Part shown: piece after piece, positions 1-5,036 of the stretch
How the letters are laid out: the number at the start of each line of letters is the position of its first letter
How positions within the stretch are numbered: position 1 is the first letter of the stretch
DNA from: Gammaproteobacteria bacterium
GTDB taxonomy: Bacteria > Pseudomonadota > Gammaproteobacteria > Acidiferrobacterales > SZUA-150
Direction: 5' to 3'
Length of the DNA stretch: 5,325 nucleotides
Assembly (NCBI GenBank): GCA_029880755.1
Contig: JAOUNW010000130.1
Location: 1-5,325 of the forward strand
Notes under the pieces: generated by a model
Told to the model about the DNA's origin: nothing
Database searches by the model: none
The model's input: the letters and a program-made list of their open reading frames with translations, nothing else
Translations under genes and position numbers: made by a program

Positions 1-448
1 TCTGGACAGTTTCCTTGGCGTAATCGTATGTCTTGCGTATTTTTTGTACTTCCTGCTCCAGGCTGGTTTGGTCAACATAAGCCTGCTTCTGTGCCGGGGC
101 AGCATGTTTTTTCAGAATCTCGAATTCAAGTGCCTTGGCATTGGGTCTATATGCCAGTTCAACTTCCTTGATTTTTATCTCAGGTGTTTCGGCTGTTTTT
201 TCTTCAGCGGGTCTTTTGGCGATTTCCTGTTTCTTGGTAATGTCGCGCAGGGCTGCTGAAGTTTCCAGGTCGAATGAACGTTCAATATCTATGAAGACGT
301 ATTTACAGTACTGCTTAAGTTCCCTGATGTCGGATTCAGTCAATACTTCAAAGCCCTGGAACAGGAAAGGGGTTTCCAGCCAGGGTCTGTCCAGTTCACT
401 GACATACATGCCAATAGTGACTTCTGAGACATCAATCCGTTTCTTCAT
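1..448 (-). CDS. DUF3391 / HD-GYP domain protein, N-terminal part (partial)
   Basis: Reading the minus strand from an ATG at 448 gives 149 codons without a stop, running off the left edge. The product starts MKKRIDVSEVTIGMYVSELD and continues with RPWLETPFLFQGF at about residues 21-33. This is the signature of DUF3391, the N-terminal domain that precedes an HD-GYP phosphodiesterase domain. Residues 75-149 are a charged, Lys/Glu-rich linker with likely helical character, where these proteins usually lead into HD-GYP. The catalytic HD and GYP motifs would lie outside the window, so cyclic-di-GMP hydrolysis is inferred from family architecture only. Start choice: the ATG at 448 has a weak CGGA site about 5 bases upstream. 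A second in-frame ATG at 484 would add 12 residues but has only AGGG almost touching it. An in-frame stop at 559-557 rules out anything longer. The gene is divergent from the radical SAM gene. Confidence 0.85.
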   Translation of the reverse strand, partial: MKKRIDVSEVTIGMYVSELDRPWLETPFLFQGFEVLTESDIRELKQYCKYVFIDIERSFDLETSAALRDITKKQEIAKRPAEEKTAETPEIKIKEVELAYRPNAKALEFEILKKHAAPAQKQAYVDQTSLEQEVQKIRKTYDYAKETVQ

Positions 449-588
449 GGTTTTCCGTTTGCTATCGGGCTTTGCCTGCGGCATACCCTGGATACCAGTG
501 CAAAAACTGAGCCAGCTTGATGAACCCCCCCGGGCGTACCGGCCACAATAAGGTTCCTAGAAAATCCCGAGATAACAGTAAGTTGAAT

Positions 589-617
589 CATATATTTAAA
601 AATTTAATTAAGTTAAA
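589..617 (-). promoter_or_regulatory. Candidate sigma-70 promoter for the HD-GYP gene
   Basis: On the minus strand TTTAAC (617-612) is followed after 17 bases by TATATG (594-589). Each matches the consensus hexamer at 4 of 6 positions. The predicted transcript would begin near 582 and carry a leader of roughly 130 bases. A TTGACT at 626-621 is a better -35 on its own, but no acceptable -10 lies at the right spacing. The region is so AT-rich that chance matches are easy. Confidence 0.3.
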
Positions 618-618
618 T
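602..618. repeat. AT-rich inverted repeat ATTTAA-N5-TTAAAT
   Basis: Perfect 6-base arms are separated by TTAAG. The repeat covers the -35 element of the candidate minus-strand promoter, where a repressor could act. It lies in AT-rich DNA, so it may be chance. Confidence 0.25.
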
Positions 619-667
619 GTAGTCAAAAGCGAGAGTTTTGTCGAGGGGTTACGGTTTTTGCCGTATT

Positions 668-695
668 TTGTCAATAAACCTTGTCTTAATATGGT
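668..695 (+). promoter_or_regulatory. Candidate sigma-70 promoter for the radical SAM / msrPQ genes
   Basis: TTGTCA (668-673, 5 of 6 matches to the -35 consensus) is followed after 16 bases by TATGGT (690-695, 4 of 6). Transcription would start near 702 and give a leader of about 89 bases before the ATG at 791. It is the best plus-strand match seen in the divergent region and fits the gene order, but it is a motif match only. Confidence 0.4.
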
Positions 696-704
696 TAATT
701 TAAG
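685..704. promoter_or_regulatory. Inverted repeat CTTAA-N10-TTAAG around the -10 box
   Basis: Perfect 5-base arms at 685-689 and 700-704 enclose the candidate -10 hexamer of the plus-strand promoter. The 15-base centre-to-centre spacing is less usual for a dimeric regulator than 10 or 11, and the arms are short. It is listed as a possible operator only. Confidence 0.2.
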
Positions 705-742
705 GCGCTGACGGGCACCGGGAATTCCCTCGGAGATTCAGG

Positions 743-781
743 TTGCGGCTGGGGCGAATGCTCGTTAGCGTTAAGCTGTAG
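743..781 (+). other. Possible 12-codon leader ORF coupled to the radical SAM gene
   Basis: A TTG at 743 lies 7 bases after GGAG (732-735) and opens a frame reading MRLGRMLVSVKL, ending with TAG at 779-781. That stop overlaps the AGGAG site (780-784) of the following gene, a layout that would allow translational coupling. The binding-site block GGAGATTC occurs twice, at 732-739 and 781-788, once ahead of each start. An internal ATG at 758 in the same frame could also serve. The peptide is too short to judge by composition and has no obvious attenuation codons such as a run of one amino acid. Confidence 0.25.
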
Positions 782-784
782 GAG
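780..784 (+). promoter_or_regulatory. Ribosome binding site of the radical SAM gene
   Basis: AGGAG ends 6 bases before the ATG at 791. An in-frame TAG at 779-781 lies just upstream, so no longer protein is possible and this ATG is fixed as the start. Confidence 0.8.
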
Positions 785-790
785 ATTCCA

Positions 791-1855
791 ATGCAGACCG
801 TCCAAAGAGATAATTCAGGCTATCAGCTGGTTCAGACCCGTCTACAGAAGTCAGGCGGCAACAGCACCGTACAGTGCCACCTGTGTTTGTGGCGATGCAA
901 GCTAGGACATGGTCAGAGGGGTTTTTGCCAGGCCCATGTCAATCGTCATGGTACGCTCTATAACCTGTCCTACGGTATTTTGTCCGCCATCGATATCGGT
1001 CCTATTGAAGCTAAACCAGTCAGGCACTATCGACCCGGCACCCGCATTATGTCGGTAGGCAGCTACGGCTGCAGTTTCCGTTGCCCGGGCTGCCACAATC
1101 TGGATATTTCCTGGGGGGTGACCGCCCTGGATGATCTTGCCCGTGGTCAATCACGTGCTGCGTTCATTTCGGCAAATGACCTTGTGCAGGGAGCATTACA
1201 ACACGGCGTCCAGGGAATCGCCTTCACCTATTCTGAACCGGCGGTTTGGCTGGAATATGTCATGGATGTGTCAAAGGCGGCCCATGCTGCCGGACTCTAT
1301 ACGGTTTATGTAACCAACAGTTTTGTGACCGATGAGGCGCTCGAATTAATGGCGCCCAGCGTAGATGTATTGTGCTCTGATATCAAAAGTCTGGAAGCCG
1401 GTTTTTATCGTGACATTTGCAAGGTCGCCAACGTCGAGGATGTACTACTGTCGATCTATAAAGCCCATCAACTGGGAATTCATGTGGAGACCCGTACCAA
1501 TATTATTCCCGGCAAGAATGACAGCCCCGCAATGCTCAGGGACATTGCCCGTTGGATCCATAATAACCTGGGCGAGGAAAGTCCATGGCATATCACCCGG
1601 TTTTTTCCTGCCTACAAACTCGCACATTTACCGGAAACGCCGGCGCCAATTATGTGGCAGGCCCATGATCTGGCCAGAGCAGTCGGACTAAAGAATGTCT
1701 ATGTTTATGATGACAAGGGCTGTGATTGCGCCACCCACAATTTGCCCATAGAGACTTATTTTTCAGATGATCGGGAGGCGTTGGCAACGGTCAAAAAGTG
1801 TTCTGCATCCTGTTGTGGTGATGACGGTATATTGCTGAAAAAATATGAAACCTGA
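791..1855 (+). CDS. amrS: AmrS-like radical SAM enzyme (AmmeMemoRadiSam family)
   Basis: A 354-residue radical SAM protein. The motif C94-SFR-C98-PG-C101 is the canonical CX3CX2C that binds the 4Fe-4S cluster used to cleave S-adenosylmethionine. Before it, C29, C32, C36 and C46 form the CX2CX3CX9C cluster typical of the AmrS/PflA-like branch. Other family-like blocks are FTYSEP (145-150), YVTNSFVTDEALELMAP (173-189), SDIK (196-199) and IIPGKNDS (238-245). WHITRFFPAYK (266-276) also matches this family. The C-terminus is odd: C311 and C313, then C337, C341 and C342, where I would expect two CxxCG pairs. Family members act with AMMECR1-like and Memo-like proteins; neither is encoded here. The substrate cannot be told from sequence. 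The next gene, msrP, starts 76 bases downstream on the same strand with no terminator between, so cotranscription is likely. The family call is firm, while the symbol is by resemblance. Confidence 0.85.
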   Translation: MQTVQRDNSGYQLVQTRLQKSGGNSTVQCHLCLWRCKLGHGQRGFCQAHVNRHGTLYNLSYGILSAIDIGPIEAKPVRHYRPGTRIMSVGSYGCSFRCPGCHNLDISWGVTALDDLARGQSRAAFISANDLVQGALQHGVQGIAFTYSEPAVWLEYVMDVSKAAHAAGLYTVYVTNSFVTDEALELMAPSVDVLCSDIKSLEAGFYRDICKVANVEDVLLSIYKAHQLGIHVETRTNIIPGKNDSPAMLRDIARWIHNNLGEESPWHITRFFPAYKLAHLPETPAPIMWQAHDLARAVGLKNVYVYDDKGCDCATHNLPIETYFSDDREALATVKKCSASCCGDDGILLKKYET

Positions 1856-1919
1856 AAATTCGTGAAACTAAATCCGATAACCCCAGTCACATAGATTTAA
1901 TTGCCCGCCAAATGTGCCT

Positions 1920-1923
1920 GGAG
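1920..1923 (+). promoter_or_regulatory. Ribosome binding site deciding the msrP start
   Basis: GGAG lies 8 bases before the ATG at 1932. The frame is also open from a GTG at 1914, but that start has no binding site and would add six residues (MPGAKF) and place the GGAG inside the gene. Confidence 0.65.
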
Positions 1924-1931
1924 CCAAGTTC

Positions 1932-2900
1932 ATGTTAATCAAAACAAGCCGCGATATATCCGAATCTGAAGTCACCGATAAAAAGCTGTATCTTAAACGA
2001 AGAGAATTCATTAAGCGTACTACGGCGCTGGTGGGCGTGCCCGCCATGACCGGCTTGTTCATGAGTGAAGTGTTGGCTGGTGAAAAACTCACTTCTGTCA
2101 AAAAGAGCTCCTTCAGTACCGATGAAGCAATGACACCCTTTGATAAAATCAGCCATTACACCAATTTCTATGAGTTTAGTACCGACAAGGAAAAACCGGC
2201 GGAACTTGCCAGGGATTTTAAAACACGACCCTGGAAAATCGCCATAGAAGGAGAAGTCAAAAAACCGACTGCCTATGATTTTGAGGATTTCATCAAACCC
2301 CACGCCCTGGAAGAGCGCATCTATCGTTTGCGCTGCGTTGAGGCCTGGTCCATGGTGGTGCCCTGGGTTGGGATTCCATTGGCAAGTATTATAAAACGGT
2401 TAGAACCGACATCTCGGGCAAAATATATACAGTTCGAGACGCTTTATAGCCCGTTGCAAATGCCAGGTCAGCGCCCGGGGTTTTTCGGTTCGGGGTTGGA
2501 TTGGCCTTATGTTGAGGGTCTGAGAATGGATGAGGCAATGCATCCTTTAACTTTGCTTGCGGTGGGCCTTTATGGAGAAGTGCTACCCAATCAAAACGGC
2601 GCACCGATTCGGCTTGTGGTTCCCTGGAAGTACGGGTTCAAGAGTATTAAATCAATTGTAAAAATTCGCTTTCTTGAGAAACAACCGATAACCACCTGGA
2701 GCGCTATGAATCCACGGGAGTACGGTTTTTACGCTAACGTAAACCCCAATGTGGATCATCCTCGCTGGAGCCAGAAACAGGAGCGGCGTATTGGCAGTGA
2801 CAACTGGTTTGCGCCAAAAAAGAAGACGCTGATGTTTAACGGTTATGCGGACCAGGTGGCCGGTCTCTACAGTGGCATGGATTTGGCAAAATTTATATAA
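1932..2900 (+). CDS. msrP: MsrP, periplasmic protein-methionine-sulfoxide reductase, catalytic subunit
   Basis: A 322-residue molybdopterin enzyme (YedY family) that reduces methionine sulfoxide in oxidised envelope proteins; the length is close to the E. coli protein. The N-terminus has a twin-arginine signal, KRREFIK with R23 and R24. A hydrophobic stretch follows, with a probable cut after VLA (A49), so the folded cofactor-loaded enzyme is exported by Tat. RLRCVEAWSMVVPW carries C135, the expected molybdenum ligand. Further family blocks are FETLYSPLQMPGQ, YVEGLRMDEAMHPLTL, NGAPIRLVVPWKYGFKSIKS and EYGFYANVNPNVDHPRWSQ, all very close to E. coli MsrP. The protein ends FNGYADQVAGLYSGMDL, as usual. 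msrQ, its electron donor, follows directly. The E. coli regulators of this pair are not in the window. No strong promoter is seen in the 76 bases upstream, so transcription probably comes from before the radical SAM gene. Confidence 0.96.
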   Translation: MLIKTSRDISESEVTDKKLYLKRREFIKRTTALVGVPAMTGLFMSEVLAGEKLTSVKKSSFSTDEAMTPFDKISHYTNFYEFSTDKEKPAELARDFKTRPWKIAIEGEVKKPTAYDFEDFIKPHALEERIYRLRCVEAWSMVVPWVGIPLASIIKRLEPTSRAKYIQFETLYSPLQMPGQRPGFFGSGLDWPYVEGLRMDEAMHPLTLLAVGLYGEVLPNQNGAPIRLVVPWKYGFKSIKSIVKIRFLEKQPITTWSAMNPREYGFYANVNPNVDHPRWSQKQERRIGSDNWFAPKKKTLMFNGYADQVAGLYSGMDLAKFI

Positions 2901-2940
2901 CTATGCGGTTCTGATTGCTGTGAAGCCACCATTTTTTTAC

Positions 2941-3531
2941 ATGAAGGCATTATTATTTTTTGTATGCGTGATGCCACTCTTCTGGATTATCTGGCGAGGA
3001 CTGCAAAGTGATCTCGGTGCCAATCCTGTTGAGACGGTCACGCGCTATACCGGTGACTGGGTGCTGCGGTTTTTGCTCATTACTTTGTCAGTGACTCCGA
3101 CAAGAAAAATATTCGGGTGGAATTTTCTGTTGCGTTATCGTCGCATGCTCGGATTGTTTGCCTTTTTCTATGCCTGTATTCATTTCGGTATTTACGTGGT
3201 CGACCAGTATTTTTCCGTGGAAACCGTATTGGAGGATATTCTCGATAGACCCTATATTACTCTCGGGTTTACCTGTTTTGTCTTATTGATTCCATTGGCA
3301 TTAACTTCGACGAACGATATGGTAAAACGACTTGGCGCCAAGCGATGGCAGAAGCTGCATCGTCTTGTTTATGTAATTGCCATTGGCGGTGTCCTGCATT
3401 ACTGGTGGCTAGTGAAGTCAGATATTTTCCAGCCGTTGGTTTATGCGTTGCTGTTGTTGATACTACTATCCTGTCGACTCTGGTTTCATCAGCGCAATTC
3501 CCTTGCTATTAAAACTATGAGACCAGGTTAG
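2941..3531 (+). CDS. msrQ: MsrQ, heme-binding membrane subunit of the MsrPQ system
   Basis: A 196-residue inner-membrane protein of the ferric-reductase-like transmembrane family that carries electrons to periplasmic MsrP. Six hydrophobic helices are visible at about 2-19, 40-53, 69-88, 105-121, 142-158 and 164-181. Family blocks include LGANPVE, TGDWVLRFLL, VTPTRKIFGW, RRMLGLFAFFYACIH (H81), DRPYITLGF, LALTSTNDM and KRWQKLHRLVYV (H140), followed by VLHYWW (H153). H81, H140 and H153 are the expected pool of heme ligands. The start is uncertain: the ATG at 2941 begins at the first helix but has no clear ribosome binding site. A GTG at 2920, 19 bases after the msrP stop, would add seven residues (MKPPFFY), closer to the E. 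coli length. An ATG at 2845 would overlap msrP and add unrelated residues. Translation may depend on ribosomes finishing msrP. Confidence 0.93.
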   Translation: MKALLFFVCVMPLFWIIWRGLQSDLGANPVETVTRYTGDWVLRFLLITLSVTPTRKIFGWNFLLRYRRMLGLFAFFYACIHFGIYVVDQYFSVETVLEDILDRPYITLGFTCFVLLIPLALTSTNDMVKRLGAKRWQKLHRLVYVIAIGGVLHYWWLVKSDIFQPLVYALLLLILLSCRLWFHQRNSLAIKTMRPG

Positions 3532-3574
3532 CTATAGGTGGGTTTTTCTGCAACTGGATGTGCTACAAATTCAG

Positions 3575-3583
3575 TGATATGGT
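3575..3583 (+). promoter_or_regulatory. Candidate extended -10 promoter for the symporter gene
   Basis: TGA followed directly by TATGGT (3578-3583) fits the TGN extended -10 pattern, with no good -35 needed or seen. The start of transcription would fall near 3590, giving a leader of about 26 bases that contains the ribosome binding site. The 84-base gap after msrQ holds no convincing terminator, so readthrough is also possible. Confidence 0.3.
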
Positions 3584-3615
3584 AATGAAGAATCAATAAG
3601 GGAAGAACCCCTCTC

Positions 3616-4893
3616 TTGGGCAAGCTGGTTAAAGTTAAGCTTCATTGGCAAATCGCAGCCGCACTGATCTTGGCCATGATAGCCGGACACTTCACTGCCG
3701 TTGATGCAGCGCTATTCGGTGTCAGTGTTATTTCTATTTATGATTTCCTGGGCACCTTATTCCTTAATGCACTCAAGATGCTGATTGTGCCGCTGATAGC
3801 GGCATCGATCATTACAGGCATGGCCGGCGCCAGTCAGGCGGAGGGTTTTGGACGTCTGGGTGTAAAAACATTTTCGTATTATCTCATTACCAGTCTGCTG
3901 GCTATTTTGACAGGACTGGTGTTAGTTGACTTGATTTCTCCCGGCATCGTCGATGGACAGCCTGCCAAGGCAATCATCGGACTGAGTGCGGATACGAGCG
4001 AGGTACTGGCCAAAACCGAGGGGCGTGGTGCCTCGGATATCGCCCAGATATTCTTACGCATGGTGCCCACCAATGTGGTGGCCGCCGCTGCCAACGGTCA
4101 GTTGCTAGGCCTGATTTTCTTTTGCCTGCTATTTGGTTTTTTCGTTACCCGGGTACATGATCGATATACGGAAATCATGGTGAATTTTTGGCAGGGAATT
4201 TTTGAGGTCATGATGCTGATCACTGACTGGGTAATGAAGTTTGCTCCTGTCGGTGTGTTTGCATTGGTCGCCAAAGTGGTGGCGACTACCGGTTTTGCCG
4301 CGTTTCAGCCGCTGGCCTGGTTTATGGTGACGGTATTAACAGCGCTATGTGTGCATGTCTTTATCACGTTACCGCTGTTACTGAAATTTATCGGTAACAT
4401 CAGTCCTGTTCGTCATTATCAAGCGATGATGCCAGCGTTGTTGACGGCGTTTTCGACAGCCTCATCCTCGGCAACGTTGCCTTTGACCATGGACTGCGTG
4501 GAAAAGCGTGCCGGTGTATCCAACCGTACCACCAGTTTCGTTCTGCCCTTGGGTGCAACCATTAATATGGATGGCACAGCCTTGTATGAATGTGTCGCCG
4601 CTATATTTATTGCCCAGGCCTACGGACTGGAAATGGGTTTTGTTACCCAGTTTATGGTGGTGCTGATAGCGCTGTTGACCTCCATCGGTGTTGCCGGTAT
4701 CCCCGCAGCCAGCCTGGTAGCAATAGTTGTTATTCTTAGTGCCGTCGGCTTGCCGGCTGAGGGCATCGGCCTGATCCTGGCGGTGGACCGTATCCTGGAC
4801 ATGTGTCGCACCAGCGTCAATGTCTTCAGTGATTCCTGTGGTGCTGTGATTATCGGGCGATCGGAAGGGGAGCAGGATATTCTGGCTCGCTAA
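3616..4893 (+). CDS. Dicarboxylate/amino acid:cation symporter (DAACS family)
   Basis: A 425-residue inner-membrane carrier of the glutamate transporter fold (GltP/DctA/GltPh type), a normal length for the family. It would import a dicarboxylate or acidic amino acid with Na+ or H+. Key elements are the HP1 tip SSSATLP (283-289), the TM7 cation motif NMDGT (317-321), the HP2 tip AGIPAAS (360-366) and TM8 DRILDMCRTSVNVFSD (391-406). D395, R398, T399 and N402 line up with the GltPh substrate-site residues D394, R397, T398 and N401. The retained arginine favours an acidic substrate. NVFSD replaces the common NVTGD, so it belongs to a variant subgroup rather than classical DctA. An in-frame stop at 3586-3588 and no ATG before codon 21 leave the TTG at 3616 as start. 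AGGGAAG (3599-3605) lies about 10 bases before it and partly pairs with CCCT (3609-3612). A terminator follows. Confidence 0.93.
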   Translation: MGKLVKVKLHWQIAAALILAMIAGHFTAVDAALFGVSVISIYDFLGTLFLNALKMLIVPLIAASIITGMAGASQAEGFGRLGVKTFSYYLITSLLAILTGLVLVDLISPGIVDGQPAKAIIGLSADTSEVLAKTEGRGASDIAQIFLRMVPTNVVAAAANGQLLGLIFFCLLFGFFVTRVHDRYTEIMVNFWQGIFEVMMLITDWVMKFAPVGVFALVAKVVATTGFAAFQPLAWFMVTVLTALCVHVFITLPLLLKFIGNISPVRHYQAMMPALLTAFSTASSSATLPLTMDCVEKRAGVSNRTTSFVLPLGATINMDGTALYECVAAIFIAQAYGLEMGFVTQFMVVLIALLTSIGVAGIPAASLVAIVVILSAVGLPAEGIGLILAVDRILDMCRTSVNVFSDSCGAVIIGRSEGEQDILAR

Positions 4894-4901
4894 CCCGGGT
4901 T
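4892..4901. repeat. Perfect 10-base palindrome AACCCGGGTT
   Basis: A self-complementary block begins inside the TAA stop of the symporter gene. It has no loop and no T-run after it, so it is not a terminator. Its role is unknown. Confidence 0.3.
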
Positions 4902-4920
4902 GCCGGTTTGGTAAACGCCT

Positions 4921-4930
4921 CTCAATTGAG
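4921..4930. repeat. Perfect 10-base palindrome CTCAATTGAG
   Basis: This self-complementary block lies midway between the symporter stop and the terminator hairpin. It could be a protein-binding site or chance. It is about 40 bases upstream of the candidate hslV -35 box. Confidence 0.3.
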
Positions 4931-4950
4931 CAACTTATCGGAGTTTGTAG

Positions 4951-4977
4951 CCGTCTCCGCCGACGGTCTTTTATTTT
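4951..4977 (+). terminator. Rho-independent terminator after the symporter gene
   Basis: CCGTC (4951-4955) pairs with GACGG (4962-4966) across a 6-base loop, extended by one G-T pair. It is followed by TCTTTTATTTT. The stem is short but GC-rich and the T-run is good, about 58 bases after the symporter stop. The T-run coincides with the candidate -35 of the hslV promoter. Confidence 0.6.
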
Positions 4978-4997
4978 GTAACCGCTGTCCCCATAAT
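4968..4997 (+). promoter_or_regulatory. Candidate sigma-32 heat-shock promoter of hslV
   Basis: CCCCATAAT (4989-4997) matches the sigma-32 -10 consensus CCCCATNT through its CCCCAT core. CTTTTAT (4968-4974) sits 14 bases upstream and matches CTTGAAA at 4 of 7 positions. hslVU is a classical heat-shock operon, so the strong -10 at the right place is meaningful even though the -35 is weak. Transcription would start near 5003-5005, giving a leader of about 33 bases. CCCAT and ATGGG around the -10 also form a small inverted repeat (4990-5000). Confidence 0.5.
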
Positions 4998-5026
4998 GGG
5001 AAAAAATCACAACAACCAAATCGGAC

Positions 5027-5030
5027 AGGA
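5027..5030 (+). promoter_or_regulatory. Ribosome binding site deciding the hslV TTG start
   Basis: AGGA lies 6 bases before the TTG at 5037. No ATG or GTG in the frame gives a full N-terminus, so the site supports TTG as initiation codon. Confidence 0.7.
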
Positions 5031-5036
5031 ATTATT

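Larger units (their letters stand above)
449..790. other. Divergent intergenic region
   Basis: This stretch of 342 bases separates the minus-strand HD-GYP gene from the plus-strand radical SAM gene. The centre (about 575-705) is strongly AT-rich, while the flanks are GC-richer leader sequences. It holds candidate promoters in both directions, AT-rich inverted repeats, a run of seven C at 525-531 (seven G in the HD-GYP leader), a perfect palindrome GGGAATTCCC at 720-729, and a possible leader ORF at 743-781. The short open frames crossing it on the plus strand have no family resemblance and would run through the promoters. Confidence 0.7.

Noticed and set aside
135..551. Plus-strand open frame of 138 codons at the left end
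   Set aside because: It lies opposite the DUF3391 coding frame, which has clear family motifs, and its own product resembles nothing and lacks a good ribosome binding site.
621..626. TTGACT on the minus strand as -35 of the HD-GYP gene
   Set aside because: No acceptable -10 hexamer lies 15-19 bases downstream, so TTTAAC/TATATG was preferred.
651..670. Hairpin TACGG-TTTTTG-CCGTA followed by TTTTG as a terminator
   Set aside because: No gene ends upstream on the plus strand, the stem is only 5 pairs, and the T-run is part of the candidate promoter -35.
517..711. 64-codon plus-strand frame in the divergent region
   Set aside because: It crosses the AT-rich promoter region, has no recognisable motif, and has compositional bias typical of noncoding DNA.
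3521..3557. Terminator after msrQ at GGGTTTTTCTG
   Set aside because: Only a 3-base stem (CCA/TGG) with a long loop can be drawn before the T-run.
4462..5019. 185-codon minus-strand frame
   Set aside because: It is a shadow of the symporter gene and also covers the terminator and hslV promoter; its product is low-complexity Gly/Gln/His-rich without family features.
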